NCBI RefSeq assembly: GCF_015832195.1 | Contig: NC_052030.1 | Span: 7,707,439-7,771,438, forward strand | Length of the DNA: 64,000 bases | Direction of reading: 5' to 3' | From: Motacilla alba alba | Lineage: Eukaryota > Chordata > Aves > Passeriformes > Motacillidae | In this document: one piece after another, positions 36,131 through 46,828 of the stretch | How positions within the stretch are numbered: the first letter of the stretch is position 1 | How the letters are laid out: each line of letters starts with the position of its first letter | Program-made: the position numbers and the translations under genes | Notes under the pieces: generated by a model | The model's input: only the letters and a program-made list of their open reading frames with translations | What the model was told of the DNA's origin: nothing | Database searches by the model: none

Positions 36131-37819
36131 TACTGTTACACAACTGGTTTTGTTTTATGGCCTTACAGGGCAATATTCACAACAGTTATAGGACCACTGG
36201 GCAAACTGGGATAGCACGGTAAGGACACGACCCTGGTGTAACACAGTCCCCAAACCAGTGAGATTTATACCTTGTGGTCCCAGTGCTTCCCATAAATGCT
36301 GCACTCTTTGCTCTCTAGTGTGCTGGAAAATTACCAACACTTAGTATTTGTGTGATGCTTCAAAGCTCTGAAGTGCTGGTTAATTTTATGTGTGGCCAGT
36401 GGAATTTTCCTTACAAAAAGGTCAGGTTGTTGTTGTCCATTATCTCTTACTAGACAATAAAATTGAAAACTAGACAGAATTATTGAAAATATTGCTTTAT
36501 GTGTTCATAAAATGAATTATCTGAACCATCTCATTTCCCCTCTAGAGCAGGCATGTTAAACTGCCTCAGAGGCCTCGACTGAACCTGGGAAAGGTGGGCT
36601 CCTGGATTTTGGTGGTCCATTAAACCCCTAAAAACATCTCCATGTAAATGATGAGAAAATTGATAAACCTTCTCTAGTTGCCTTAAAAATGGAAGAGAAA
36701 TAAGAATGAGAATTTCTATCTGACTGCGGCTTTCACTTTTATGCCCCTCTGGCTATTTGGGTCAACATCTTCCCTTCCCTGGACATATGTGGGGCAATCC
36801 TAAAGAGTATCAGGGAAATATCCATAGCCAATATCAAGAGCAGTGAAACACAGCCCTGTTTGACAAAAATGAGGTTGGATAAAAACCTCTGCAGGGTGGC
36901 TATGAGATGGTGTATTTACATTCTTTTCTACCAATGAAGAGCTTGGTTTATGAAGTGGGATTGAAGCAGTTCAGATAGGAAAGGCAAACATTCTGTAATT
37001 CCAATTGTTGTTCGTTGGGTTTGGGCAACCCCTTGAGAACATCCATGTTCAACAGGGCTTTTCCTCCTCCTAGTTTTTGTTAGCAGTACTGTCCTCCTGA
37101 AATATGGAAGCGTTCATCTTGATAATTTCTCTTGCATTTTCCACTTCTGTTCTCCCTTGCCCTCATGCAACCACGGTGTGAGCAGCTGTGCAGCTGCTGT
37201 GCTGCACCTCAGTGCTCTCAAGGTGCCAGGGCTCAAACTGGTGACGTGGTACAAGCAAGAGGGAAATTGAGCTAAAATCTCTGCTGCTGTCTCTTCTTTT
37301 TGTCTGTGTTTGGGCATTTGCAGCACTGAGCAGCCTGGAAAGACAAAGGAGCAAAAAAAGGCTATTTCAAATAAGTGCATAAAATACTATTTTTTTCCCA
37401 GCCCATCCCTCCTAGGCTTTGAAATATTATAGTATTTTTTAAGCTACAAGGTGGTGCAAGCTGCAAGGTGTTTGCCAGAGCACAGCACGCTCTGTCTGAG
37501 TTGGGATCACTATAGCTAATCCCTGAGCATTCAACTCTGATTTTATCTTTTTGTTATCAACTTTGTTCTTTGATCCAACTGGAGTATCAGCTCTATTCTC
37601 TTCCTTTAATGATCTGCTGCTCATTTGCTTCTCTGCTCAAATCCCAAGCTCTGGATACTGCCAGCCTTTAGCCCTGGCCACACTAATACATAATGCAGAT
37701 GATAAAAGCCAGTGTAACAGAAAAGAGGTCCCAGGGAGAATACAAACCATGACAAAATAAGAAGGAAGCAGATGGTTAGGTATTAAACTGCAGTAATAAA
37801 ATAACATCTGGCAGAATAT

Positions 37820-37840
37820 CACACACACGCACACACACAC
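37820..37840. repeat. AC dinucleotide microsatellite
   Basis: About ten AC units with one interruption (GC). Confidence 0.85.
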
Positions 37841-38207
37841 TGATGCCCATCTGAGGAGTGCACTGATTTAAGTAATATGTTTCTCATTTTGGTGCAATTA
37901 ACACCAAAATTTGCATAGCAAACAGTGGCAGAGCACACAGAAACTTCTTTTGAGAAATGAAGTCCAAATATGTCTTTCCTGCAGGGAGATTGGGCATAGC
38001 AGATACTGATGGATTTCTGTGGTGTGGTGTAAAGCAATTAATGAGTCATACCTTCCTGCTGGCCAGAGAGCCCATTTCTCTGCTTACATGCAGCATGGCA
38101 GATGTACTTGTTTGCAGGCTGGAAATTAAAAGATAAAGGGGGAATAGGACTTGACCACGTGGAGAATCACTCCTCCCCTTGCTATAGAGAGGAGGCTGTA
38201 CAGACTA

Positions 38208-38245
38208 GGTAGGTCCTAAAAACCCTGGTAGGTCCTAAACCCTGG
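38208..38245. repeat. Two-copy short tandem repeat
   Basis: GGTAGGTCCTAAA followed by (AA)CCCT occurs twice in succession, the units being 20 and 18 bp. Confidence 0.75.
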
Positions 38246-40679
38246 TGCAGAGGTAAACCTGACTGACTCAGCTCCTCTCCCGAATTTCCCTCTATGAGAG
38301 CTAGGGAAAGAGAAACCTCGGGGCTGCGTTTTTCAAAGGAAGTTGGAGGGAAGATGAAATCCCCGTGGTTTGACAAGGCAGCACCAGATACCCTGCAGGC
38401 AGGGAGGTGCTGCCTTCACAAGCCCTGGCCTGCCCACAAAAGGAGCCCAGGGCCAGCCCAGCCTGATGAAAAAAATATTTAATTTGTGTTGCTGAGCACA
38501 TTGGGATGCTGGGGAAGGGGTGTGCTGGGAAAGCTGCTGGTGAGGGCACTGGGGGGCTGCAGGGTGGTCGGGACAGGGCTGACATCAGTGCAGGGCTGGT
38601 TGGAGCTGTGCTCTGCTTGGCCATTAGCTCAGAATGGGGCTGATCCATGGAGAAACCCTTCACCCACAGCGTTCATAACATTTCAGCGACCAAATTTACA
38701 AGAATATTGTAATGGGGGGTGGAGGGAGCTGTCTGAGGGCTCCCAGCAGGACCTTCTGGCTGTAGACACCTGCCCAGCCCTGGGGGACACCTCGGCCACC
38801 CGCTGACCCCACACTCCACGGGACAGGAGTGTCTGCAGCTCAGAGATGGAGAGCTCCTGCATCTCCTGCGTGCTGGGAGCTGTGTCTGAGCACTTGGGGT
38901 GCTCCACAGCTGGATGTGGAGTGTGAACTTTCCTGAGGGGCTCCAGCAGAACACACAGAACTGCCCTGTGGAAGCACCTGATTAAGTCAGTGCTTCATTC
39001 ATCAAAAGCCCATGCAATTAACAGCAGGTTGCAGATAGCAGATTCCCAGTGTGTGACAGAAGAGATGCCCTGTGCTCTGCTCCAGCCAAGGAAGCACTGG
39101 ATTTCCACTGCTCAGGGCTGGGCCACACTGCAGCCTCCCATGTGCTTCAGCATAAATGACATTTCCTCTGGAAAACTTCCAGTCTAGCTTGGAATAAAAG
39201 CAGCTTTGTTTGGGAATTCCCTAGGAAGTAGAGTTCTGAGAGAGAAAAGCATGGGAAGAGCTTAGCCTCCATCTACCTGCTTGTCCTTAACAGGAGGGGG
39301 GCAAATGTTTATCCTCCGCTCTGCCATCCAGACAGATTTGACCATCTGAGCTGGGCCTGGCTGCTGGAAAATCCCATACACTGAATTTTCTCAGTGTAAT
39401 TGGCTTTTGTGATGTCCCAGCGTGCTGCAGCTGGCACAGCATTACCTGTCTGTGCAGGGCAGGCAGGCTGGCCAAGCAGCAGCAGTATTCCAGGGAAGGG
39501 AAAGTGTATTCCTTTCTGTTTTGGTGTGCTCAGTGAAAGGCCTGATCTTGCTTCTTTTGAAAACGGTGACAATAGCCCCATTGATTTCCTGAGAAGAAAG
39601 GAGTGGGAACATGTCTAAAGTTCTTCTTCTTCCAACAAAGTGGAATAAAAGGGGTGCTTTCAACACACCTTTATTCCAATTCCTCCTGCCTTTTGTGCAG
39701 GGGTTATCTGCTGGAAGTCTGCATCGCCCCATGCACAGAGAGATCCACATTTTGACATGAGCCCTGAATGCCAGCACATTTGAAGTGAGAATGCAGTGAT
39801 TTACTTCCCATCAGTACAGCATTTAGATCGTTGGTATCTACTTTCCTATGACAATCTTTACAAGGAATAATAAGGATGCTTTCCTGGTAGCAGATCTAGG
39901 ACACTAACAGGAAAAGCTGAGAGGTGAAAGCTACAGGGGTATTTATGGGTGGAAAGGGTTGTTTGTATGAACAAAATCTATGAATTGCCGCAGGACTTCT
40001 GAGGAACAAAAGGCAGAATTTTTCAGTTTTAGGGGCTGTGATGTGAACAGCAAGCTTTTTGCAGCAGTTAATTGTCTGGAAATCTGATTTCCAAAGGCAG
40101 CAGCCTTAATTTCATTTGTTCTTTGCTAGGGATCCCATGGGAGTGTGAGCTCCAGTCTCCAATAAATCAGGAGAGCAACATGCACTGTGGGCTGACTTGG
40201 GCTCACTGGGAATCTCTCCTTCCTCCTCACCGGGCTCTGGGTGGAGTCTTTAATTCTAAAATGGTTAGAATAGCCTTAATTCTTATTTCTAAGGAAGCAA
40301 TGCTGCCACAACCAGGAAATGAAGGAGAGCCCTGCACTTTGCCTGCCAATTTGACCTCTGAGAACCAGTGTTCAAAGGATATGTTGGTGCCAGCTATTCC
40401 CAAAACACCTGGCTGCACAGGCAGAGCAGGAGAACAAGCCAACATCCTTCCCAGAATAGCTCCAACCAAATCTGTACAAGCAAATCCCTGACCCAGGGAC
40501 CCCTGGAGTCAATGAGCTCTTTCTGCTGCAGAATCTCACACTGAGCACATAACCTTTACTTTTGCTGCGTTTCTGCTGGGTTTAACCATTCCACTGTAGT
40601 GCAAAATGGGGCTCTGATGGTGCCTGAGGAGCAGGTGGAGGGGTCAATGTGGGAACATTTGCAGAAAAACTGCCTGCTC

Positions 40680-40930
40680 CAGCTCGTTTTACCAGCATTT
40701 TGCATTTCCCTGAGTTACTTTCTGAAGACGGTGTAATTTCCTATGTGATGCCTGTATTTTGCTTGCATTTCTCCTCTTCAGCCCCCCCTCAGTGATATTC
40801 TGGTGCCTGCCTTCTCCACAGTAATAATAGCTGCAATATATTTAATAGCTACCCACTGCCAGCCTCTCTCAGCCTTCTCCATGGATTCCCCAAGGTACCA
40901 GATGCATAATGCATTTCCCAGCTAGAAATC
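40680..40930. promoter_or_regulatory. Candidate enhancer with a palindromic POU motif
   Basis: Non-repetitive AT-rich sequence containing ATGCATAATGCAT at 40902-40914. This matches a POU-dimer palindrome (two ATGCAT half-sites) with one inserted base. Nearby are TAATAATAGCTGCAATATAT and TTTAATAGCTACC. Binding and conservation are inferred. Confidence 0.33.
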
Positions 40931-41585
40931 AGACCTCTCCAGGATCTGCCCTCTCAAAAAAACCTCCTTCCTGGCAGGTTCCCCAGCTCTGTGGGAATTA
41001 GCAGCGTGTGCAGGGGCACACAGAGGTGGTTTCCTCTCTCTGTTTGGGTGTGAAGTGCAAGGCGTGGAGCTACATCAGCTGCTGCAGACAAAAAGGCTGC
41101 CCCCCACCCAAAGCACTGACAAAACTGCGTGTCCCCCCTGCAGAGTCCCTGATGGGACATGTCATCCTGTCCCCAGCCATCCCAGCTCTGAGGAGTGGAG
41201 CTGCAGGGATGGAGCTGGATGGTGGGAGGGAGATTTTGGTATGAGAAATAGGAAAATGCAGAAAACAGTGCAGCAACAGCCTAATTGCAGAAAATCTGTG
41301 AAATATTCCCAGAACTAACCCATCTAACCCAGGCTGACCTGTCCAGCTTTGCACTCTATCCTAAAAGAAAATGCTGGATGTGGCAGCCGTGGGGGGTTAC
41401 AGTTACCTTACATTTTAATTTCTTCAGGAAGAAGAAACTAATTTCAGTATTTATTTGACTTTCTACACAAGCAAAGAATGATTTAAAGTAATTTGCTTGT
41501 ATGAATTCCTGCACCTCCTGGTGTCCTTCAGGACAGGCTTGTTTTCAGAGGAAAAACCCATCAAATGACTCGATGAAGGTTTAAT

Positions 41586-41603
41586 AAAAAAAAAAAAAAA
41601 AAA
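41586..41603. repeat. Poly(A) tract, 18 A
   Basis: Directly follows TTAATA, so AATAAA overlaps its start. No upstream gene-like sequence or target duplication was found to show a retrocopy. Confidence 0.85.
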
Positions 41604-41620
41604 GGGAAAAGAAAAGGCCA

Positions 41621-41692
41621 TGGTAGAGCTGGGAAATGAACCCAGGAATGTTGACTTTGAACTACATGAAACCAGTTGCACTACAGTAGCAT
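41621..41692 (-). mobile_element. MIR-type SINE relic, tRNA-like head
   Basis: The plus strand reads GGTAGAGCTGGGAAATGAAC, then CCAGG, a TTGACTTTGAAC stretch and CACTACAGTAGCA. This parallels the reverse complement of the MIR head, where GGCAGAGCCGGGATTCGAAC is the inverted polymerase III B box and ACTACTGT the start. It is diverged, as expected for a pre-avian element. Another tRNA-derived SINE is possible. Confidence 0.5.
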
Positions 41693-42639
41693 ACTTGGTA
41701 GTTTTGCTTGGTTTTCAGCCACAGCTTTAAAGTTTGGCCAACAAAGTTAAGAAGTCAGGAAGGGGGTAATTTTTATTCTTCAGATGAGAAGAGTGAGAAA
41801 TCTAAAAGCCCGGTGCTCACAATAACTTATTATTGCTCTTTATTTGATGGAGTGACTCATATAGCACATAGCTTCAGGAGCAGGTTTGGGGGAAGCTATA
41901 GCTGAAAACACAGCCAGCTGTAAAAAGCTAGCCATTTCCTACACAGCATCTACTTCAAAGAATAAAATAGATGTCTTCTCTTTTCTGTCCAAAAAGTCAC
42001 TGCAGAAGCAGCTTTCTTTTGTTATCTCCCAATAAATGTGTCTCTGTAATAGTGGAATTTACTGCTGGGGGTGTGTGTTTCTCACCGCTGCTTCCCCTTA
42101 CAAAGGAGCTAATCTATCTTGTGCTGGGAGAAGGCAAATGATGTCATGTTTCCTGTATTTCAGCCTACTTTCCAGCTGCTGCAGAAAGGCAGGGCTCGAG
42201 GTAAACACTTCACTCTGCAAGGGCAGAGCAGGAGCTGCTGCCTCTGCCTGGGCAGGGCGGGTGCTCCAGGAGCGGAACCACAGTCAGGACATTTCTGGCA
42301 CCTCCACGCCAGCCTGGCTTGGCTTTTCCTGCTGCTTCCCCCTCGATGGGCAGCCCAGGCACACGGGATGGGTGGGAGGCAGCATTCCCATCCCTGTGCC
42401 CTGCTCTGGTGGGGCTGGAGCTCGGCAAGTTGGGGCACTCAGCCTTGGCCCAGCCCCATGCCCGGAGTTTGCAGAGCGCCGCCTGAACTGGTTCTCCTTC
42501 CAGCTAGAGAGCCCTTGACATTCATTAAGGCTAAATCCACTCTCACATTTTAATCAATGAGATGGAAAAACAACAAAACAGGAATGCATAAGCAAGTCTG
42601 ACTTCTTTTTAATCTTCTTTTTCCCCTTTCTATCAGCAG

Positions 42640-42770
42640 TCTAACAAGCCCAGGATAACACCCGCCTGCGAGCCGGGTTCGCCCAGGCAATTATCACCAA
42701 TGCAGATTGAGTCATTATGCATGCAAAGGCTGCTACCTGCCACATGCAATGACTCAATCCCTGGGCAGGT
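42640..42770. promoter_or_regulatory. AP-1/POU motif hairpin in a conserved-looking block
   Basis: GATTGAGTCATTATGCATG (42705-42723) and CATGCAATGACTCAATC (42743-42759) form an inverted repeat of 17 pairs with a 2-nt bulge and a 19-nt loop. Each arm carries a perfect AP-1 site (TGAGTCA / TGACTCA) and POU-like ATGCA words. The sequence just upstream (42643-42700) is unique and non-repetitive. Confidence 0.4.
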
Positions 42771-44240
42771 GCATGTGCTGCCTCCTCCCTCCTGTGCAGC
42801 AGGGCCAGGGGAGCAGCTCAGCCCATCAGTCACTGCCCTGTGTCCCCAAGCAGTGCTGGTGGCCATTCACTGTGCCTCAGCCCTCCAGGGGGACCTCCCT
42901 GGTGTTCTGGGACCCTCTGTGCTGGGTGACAGCAGATTCTGCAGGTTTTCCATTAACCCCACTCCAGAGGCAGTGCTGAAGGATGGGTGCCACCCAAAGC
43001 CTGGCCTTTCCCCACTGACAGCAGACCTTCCTCTGTGGATTTGCCACCAACAGTGCTGGCCCTTCCCCAGGACTGCTGCCTGCAGCCCCACGGCTCTGCT
43101 GCCTGCAGCTTTCCACTCTGTAATTCTGCCCTTTGCCGGTGCACCAGCAGAATATTACTTTCTTCATATATTACACCTTGAGTGCAATACAAGAAAATAA
43201 AAATGAGTAACAGCTTGTTTCCCAGCCCTGGATGGAGCAAAAATTTTGATGAATGGGCAGACTACTTGCATGAAAAAAGAGCATGAATAATTTGTAATGA
43301 ATAATATTCAAGTGTTACCTTTTTTTTCCACTCATAAATTGCTTGCAAAATTTCCCCCCACCCCGAGCTGTTAGTCACCAGAGCAGCTTGTTGGAAGCAT
43401 TTGTTTTCTGCTGCTCTGAGCTGTGGTTAGATGTACTGGTCACTCTGATGGATGGGGAAACTCATCCTGATATGTTTCTTCAGGTGACACTTTGTGATTT
43501 CCAGAGCTTTGCATATATTTTTTGTCACAAGCAATGGCAGATGCTGAAAAAGCTGTTTGTTTGCTACTGTTAGTAATTTATAAATTATTGCTTCCACAGG
43601 TCTCAACCAATACTGGAGCTTGACAGACACCTGGGTTAAGAATGAATTATGTTATGAAAGCATATGTAGATATTTATGCTGCTGGAGAGGCACAGTTCAC
43701 CATTTCCCTCCATTTATCTGGAGTTTTGCTGTTAAAAAATAGCACCCCTGTATTTGTGGAGAAGTTTTGTGGAGGTGGAAGGTGAGGGAGGGAGCAATGG
43801 GGCATGGGTGAGGTATTCCTCAGCTCTGGCACTATTTGTCCTGGTTTTATTAATACAGCAGGCTGCCTCTTCTGGGAGTTCAATTTCACCCTTCCACCCC
43901 TGCCTGTCCTCAGGTTTGGGCAGGGACACATGATGTCCCCCAGGGGTAAGCTCTGTCTCTTCCATATTTTCACCTTTCCTCCCACCAGGCCAGCACAGGA
44001 CAGGCTGTGGGGTGGGTCTGCAGTGGGGACAGGCTGTGGGGAGGTGGGAGAGGTGTCCCCACTCTGTCCCCCTGTCCCTGAATCCCTGCCCTGGCCTGTG
44101 CTGGCAGCTGCACCCAGGGCAAGGACAGAGGTCAGCCCTGACCAGTGGCTGGTTATTTCCATGAGAGCTGCATCTCACCCGACGTTTTTCAGTTTGAAAT
44201 TTGGATGGTTCTGAAGAAAACCTGTGCACACCTGTGTAAC

Positions 44241-44265
44241 CCTGCCCTGCCCTGCCCTGCCCTGG
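44241..44265. repeat. CCTGC pentamer repeat
   Basis: Four CCTGC units and one CCTGG. Confidence 0.85.
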
Positions 44266-46484
44266 CTTCTCTGGGTGAGCTGAGGCCAGGAGAGGGTAAG
44301 GAATGTGCCAGGGGTGGCAGTGTCCTGACCAAGCTGCCCTGCTCTGCGTTCTGGGCATTGTGTGGATGCTGCAGTCCAAGTTATTTTGGGATCTCTCCCC
44401 CATCTCTCCCATTTTCTAGTCCTTTTCCACTGACCTCTTCTAATCAGCTGAGATACTTTACTGTTTTCTTTTTTCCTTGAACTCAAAGCAGTATGAAAGA
44501 ATGACCTCTCCTCCATGCACATGATTGCATTTTAAACTTTAATAGCTTCCATGCCCTTTTCTAGGAGGTGCTCTGCTCAGCTGAAGCTCTGTACATTGCA
44601 CTCACATTCAGGGAGCAGCCAGAGGATGATGCCAAAGCAGAGTTTCTGCATCAGATCTCCTTCTGCATGATGGACACTTCAAATTGAAGCTGCACTTCTT
44701 TCTAAGTTGAACATATGTGAGGTTGAGGTTCATCTGATATTTATTGACATTATGCAGCTGTAAAGAGATCTGGTTTGCCTATGAAAAAATTGGAGTGTAA
44801 TGTAGTTAATGCTAATTAAGAGATATCTTAATAATGCACAGTGATTTCTTAATAGATGCCAAGAGAATAGGCTTAAGGGGAGATAGGGAAACACACCCAC
44901 AGACCTGCTTTTGCTCTGTCACAATCCCTCCTCTGAAGTGCAGGGGAATGTTTGATTTCTGGGTGTGTGTGTGTCTGGCAATGGAAACCCAAGCAGCTGA
45001 GATTACAACAGTTCTGTTTATCCTAAACTGGATCTGGGATTTTTTGGATATTCTGCATTTAATGACTGATTTCCTCTTAGCACCCAGGGAGATGGCTTGG
45101 ATACACCAGGAATGACCTGGGAAGAGTGGTTTGCTGACATGGGTCCCAGAATGGAGAAGTTAGAGCCCAAATTGCTTCCTGGCTGTGAGAAAGGTGATCA
45201 GCTCCTGGGTAGATAGCTCTGTTATGAACTGTGATGTTACGAACTTTGATGGGACAGCAGCTGTTCAAAGCGGGGGGAAAGGATGTGTGAGAAGTCTGCA
45301 AAAATCAGAATAAGGGTTTTCAGCTTATTGATGTTGTTTTTTTCTCTCTTGGTGAAGTTGTTTCTACTCAGAGGTAATTACATCTAGGACAGGGATGAGC
45401 TGGAATCCAGCTTGCAGTGGCTGAAACACTGGAGAGGGGAGCTGGTCCCTACAAACCCCTCCCAAACCCCTCCAGACCAGCTCTAAGAAGCAGCTGGCTT
45501 TGCTTCCAGCCCCAGCCGAGCTGGCACACCCCAGCCCTCCAGCAGCCCAGTGCTGCTTCTCCTTTTACAGCTGTTCCCTGCTTACATCAAGCACTTCAGC
45601 CCCTGGGGTTTGCTTTTGATGGAAATGCAGCCGGGAGGGCGTGTTGGGGTGGGCAGTGAGGATGTGAGCTCAGCCCACCTTCCAGTGGGAGAGCCCAGCG
45701 AGGGTGAGCAGCCCAAACGATTCTGTGACCTCTGCCGCCAGAGTTTGCATTGTGCAGCCATGAATACCTAATCCATTGCCAGCCAGCGGGAAATGCCCTG
45801 CTAGCACGGCACACACATCCTCAGCCCGGCGCCGCAGGAAGAGAGGAGGTGCGGGTACGAGAATTAAAGACACACAGCCCTGCAGGAGGGATGTGGGAGA
45901 TGGATTCTGAGTGGGAATGGAGCACCGTGCCTGTTTGGCTGGATTCTTTGCGACTTTTTTTTTTCCTTTTTCTAATGCAAGCATTCAGCACTACTGATGA
46001 TTTTCCATAATTTTGCACCCCCTTTACTTCTTTTTTCCTCTGCAAACCAGAAAGCAGAAGAGCTGAGCTACTCCTTGAGAAGACATTTGCCATCACAGGT
46101 GTTCTGCCATGTGATCCTGTATCTCTCATTGCTGGAGGAGCTCCTGTGTCACTCCCAGGCCTGGGTGAGGATAACTTTCCTCCAGTGGCGTTGCTACAGC
46201 GAAGGCAAACTCCCAGTTCAGTGTTTGCTGCAGAACAAGTAAATCCTCTCTGTTTGGAAGCATCCCTGTGTGCACTGAGACCTTGTCTTTGAGAGGTGAT
46301 AATGTGAAAAACATCCTGCCACGTTTTGCAACGAAGATCTATTTGCATTTGTTATCTGGGAGTCGTCCCTCATTTCTAAAATTGTCACTTCTGGGTGACT
46401 CTTCTCTCCGGCACTGTGTGCCAGCTTTGTGCCAATAATCTTGGATGACAGTTATGGAGGTCTAAATTCACCCCTCATTTCTGT

Positions 46485-46548
46485 TATATACTGCCTGTGA
46501 TTTAAAGCCACTTAAATATATATTGCCTCTGATATAAAGTCACTTAAT
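46485..46548. repeat. 32-bp tandem duplication
   Basis: Two adjacent copies, 46485-46516 and 46517-46548, matching at about 27 of 32 positions. Both contain TATATA..TGCC and end in CACTTAA. Confidence 0.75.
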
Positions 46549-46806
46549 TGTCTTGTTCCTCATCTGTAACATAATACTGCATTTTTCCTCCCTGTCATCT
46601 GCCTGCTCTCTGTGGATAAGATTGTGGTCCAGGCAGGGCTCTCTTGGTTGCAGGATTCTCAGCAGACTCTTTGGAATCAATAAAGTACTTTAGGTGACTA
46701 ACTTTTGGATTTGGAACGTCAATTTCCCCCAGTTCACTGCTAACCAGACTGAGATCTTCATGAGATTTTCTGCAATTTTTAAATCCCAACTTCTTGACTT
46801 CACTGA

Positions 46807-46828
46807 TTTTTTTTTTTTTTTTTTTTTT
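46807..46828. repeat. Poly(T) tract, 22 T
   Basis: Uninterrupted homopolymer. Confidence 0.9.

Larger units (their letters stand above)
34834..41585. other. Gene-free stretch with regulatory-looking blocks
   Basis: No exon or RNA gene recognised. Blocks with conserved non-coding texture are 35330-35410 (GTAATTAGCACCCGCTAATC, GTTAGCTAATTG), 35900-36130 (TAATTAATTAATTG) and 40680-40930. Minor repeats are an AC tract (37.8 kb) and a two-copy repeat (38.2 kb). Confidence 0.5.
41693..46484. other. Gene-free stretch
   Basis: No exon or RNA gene recognised. It holds a pentamer repeat (44.24 kb), a motif-rich hairpin (42.7 kb) and an AT-rich block (44690-44860, TAATGCTAATTAAGAG near 44807). Overlapping open frames on both strands at 43.7-44.5 kb are GC-patch artefacts without a recognisable domain. 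Confidence 0.5.

Noticed and set aside
46549..46600. MIR core fragment on plus (TTCCTCATCTGTAAC)
   Set aside because: Only one short landmark is convincing, and the sequence to its left is a tandem duplication that can mimic the rest.
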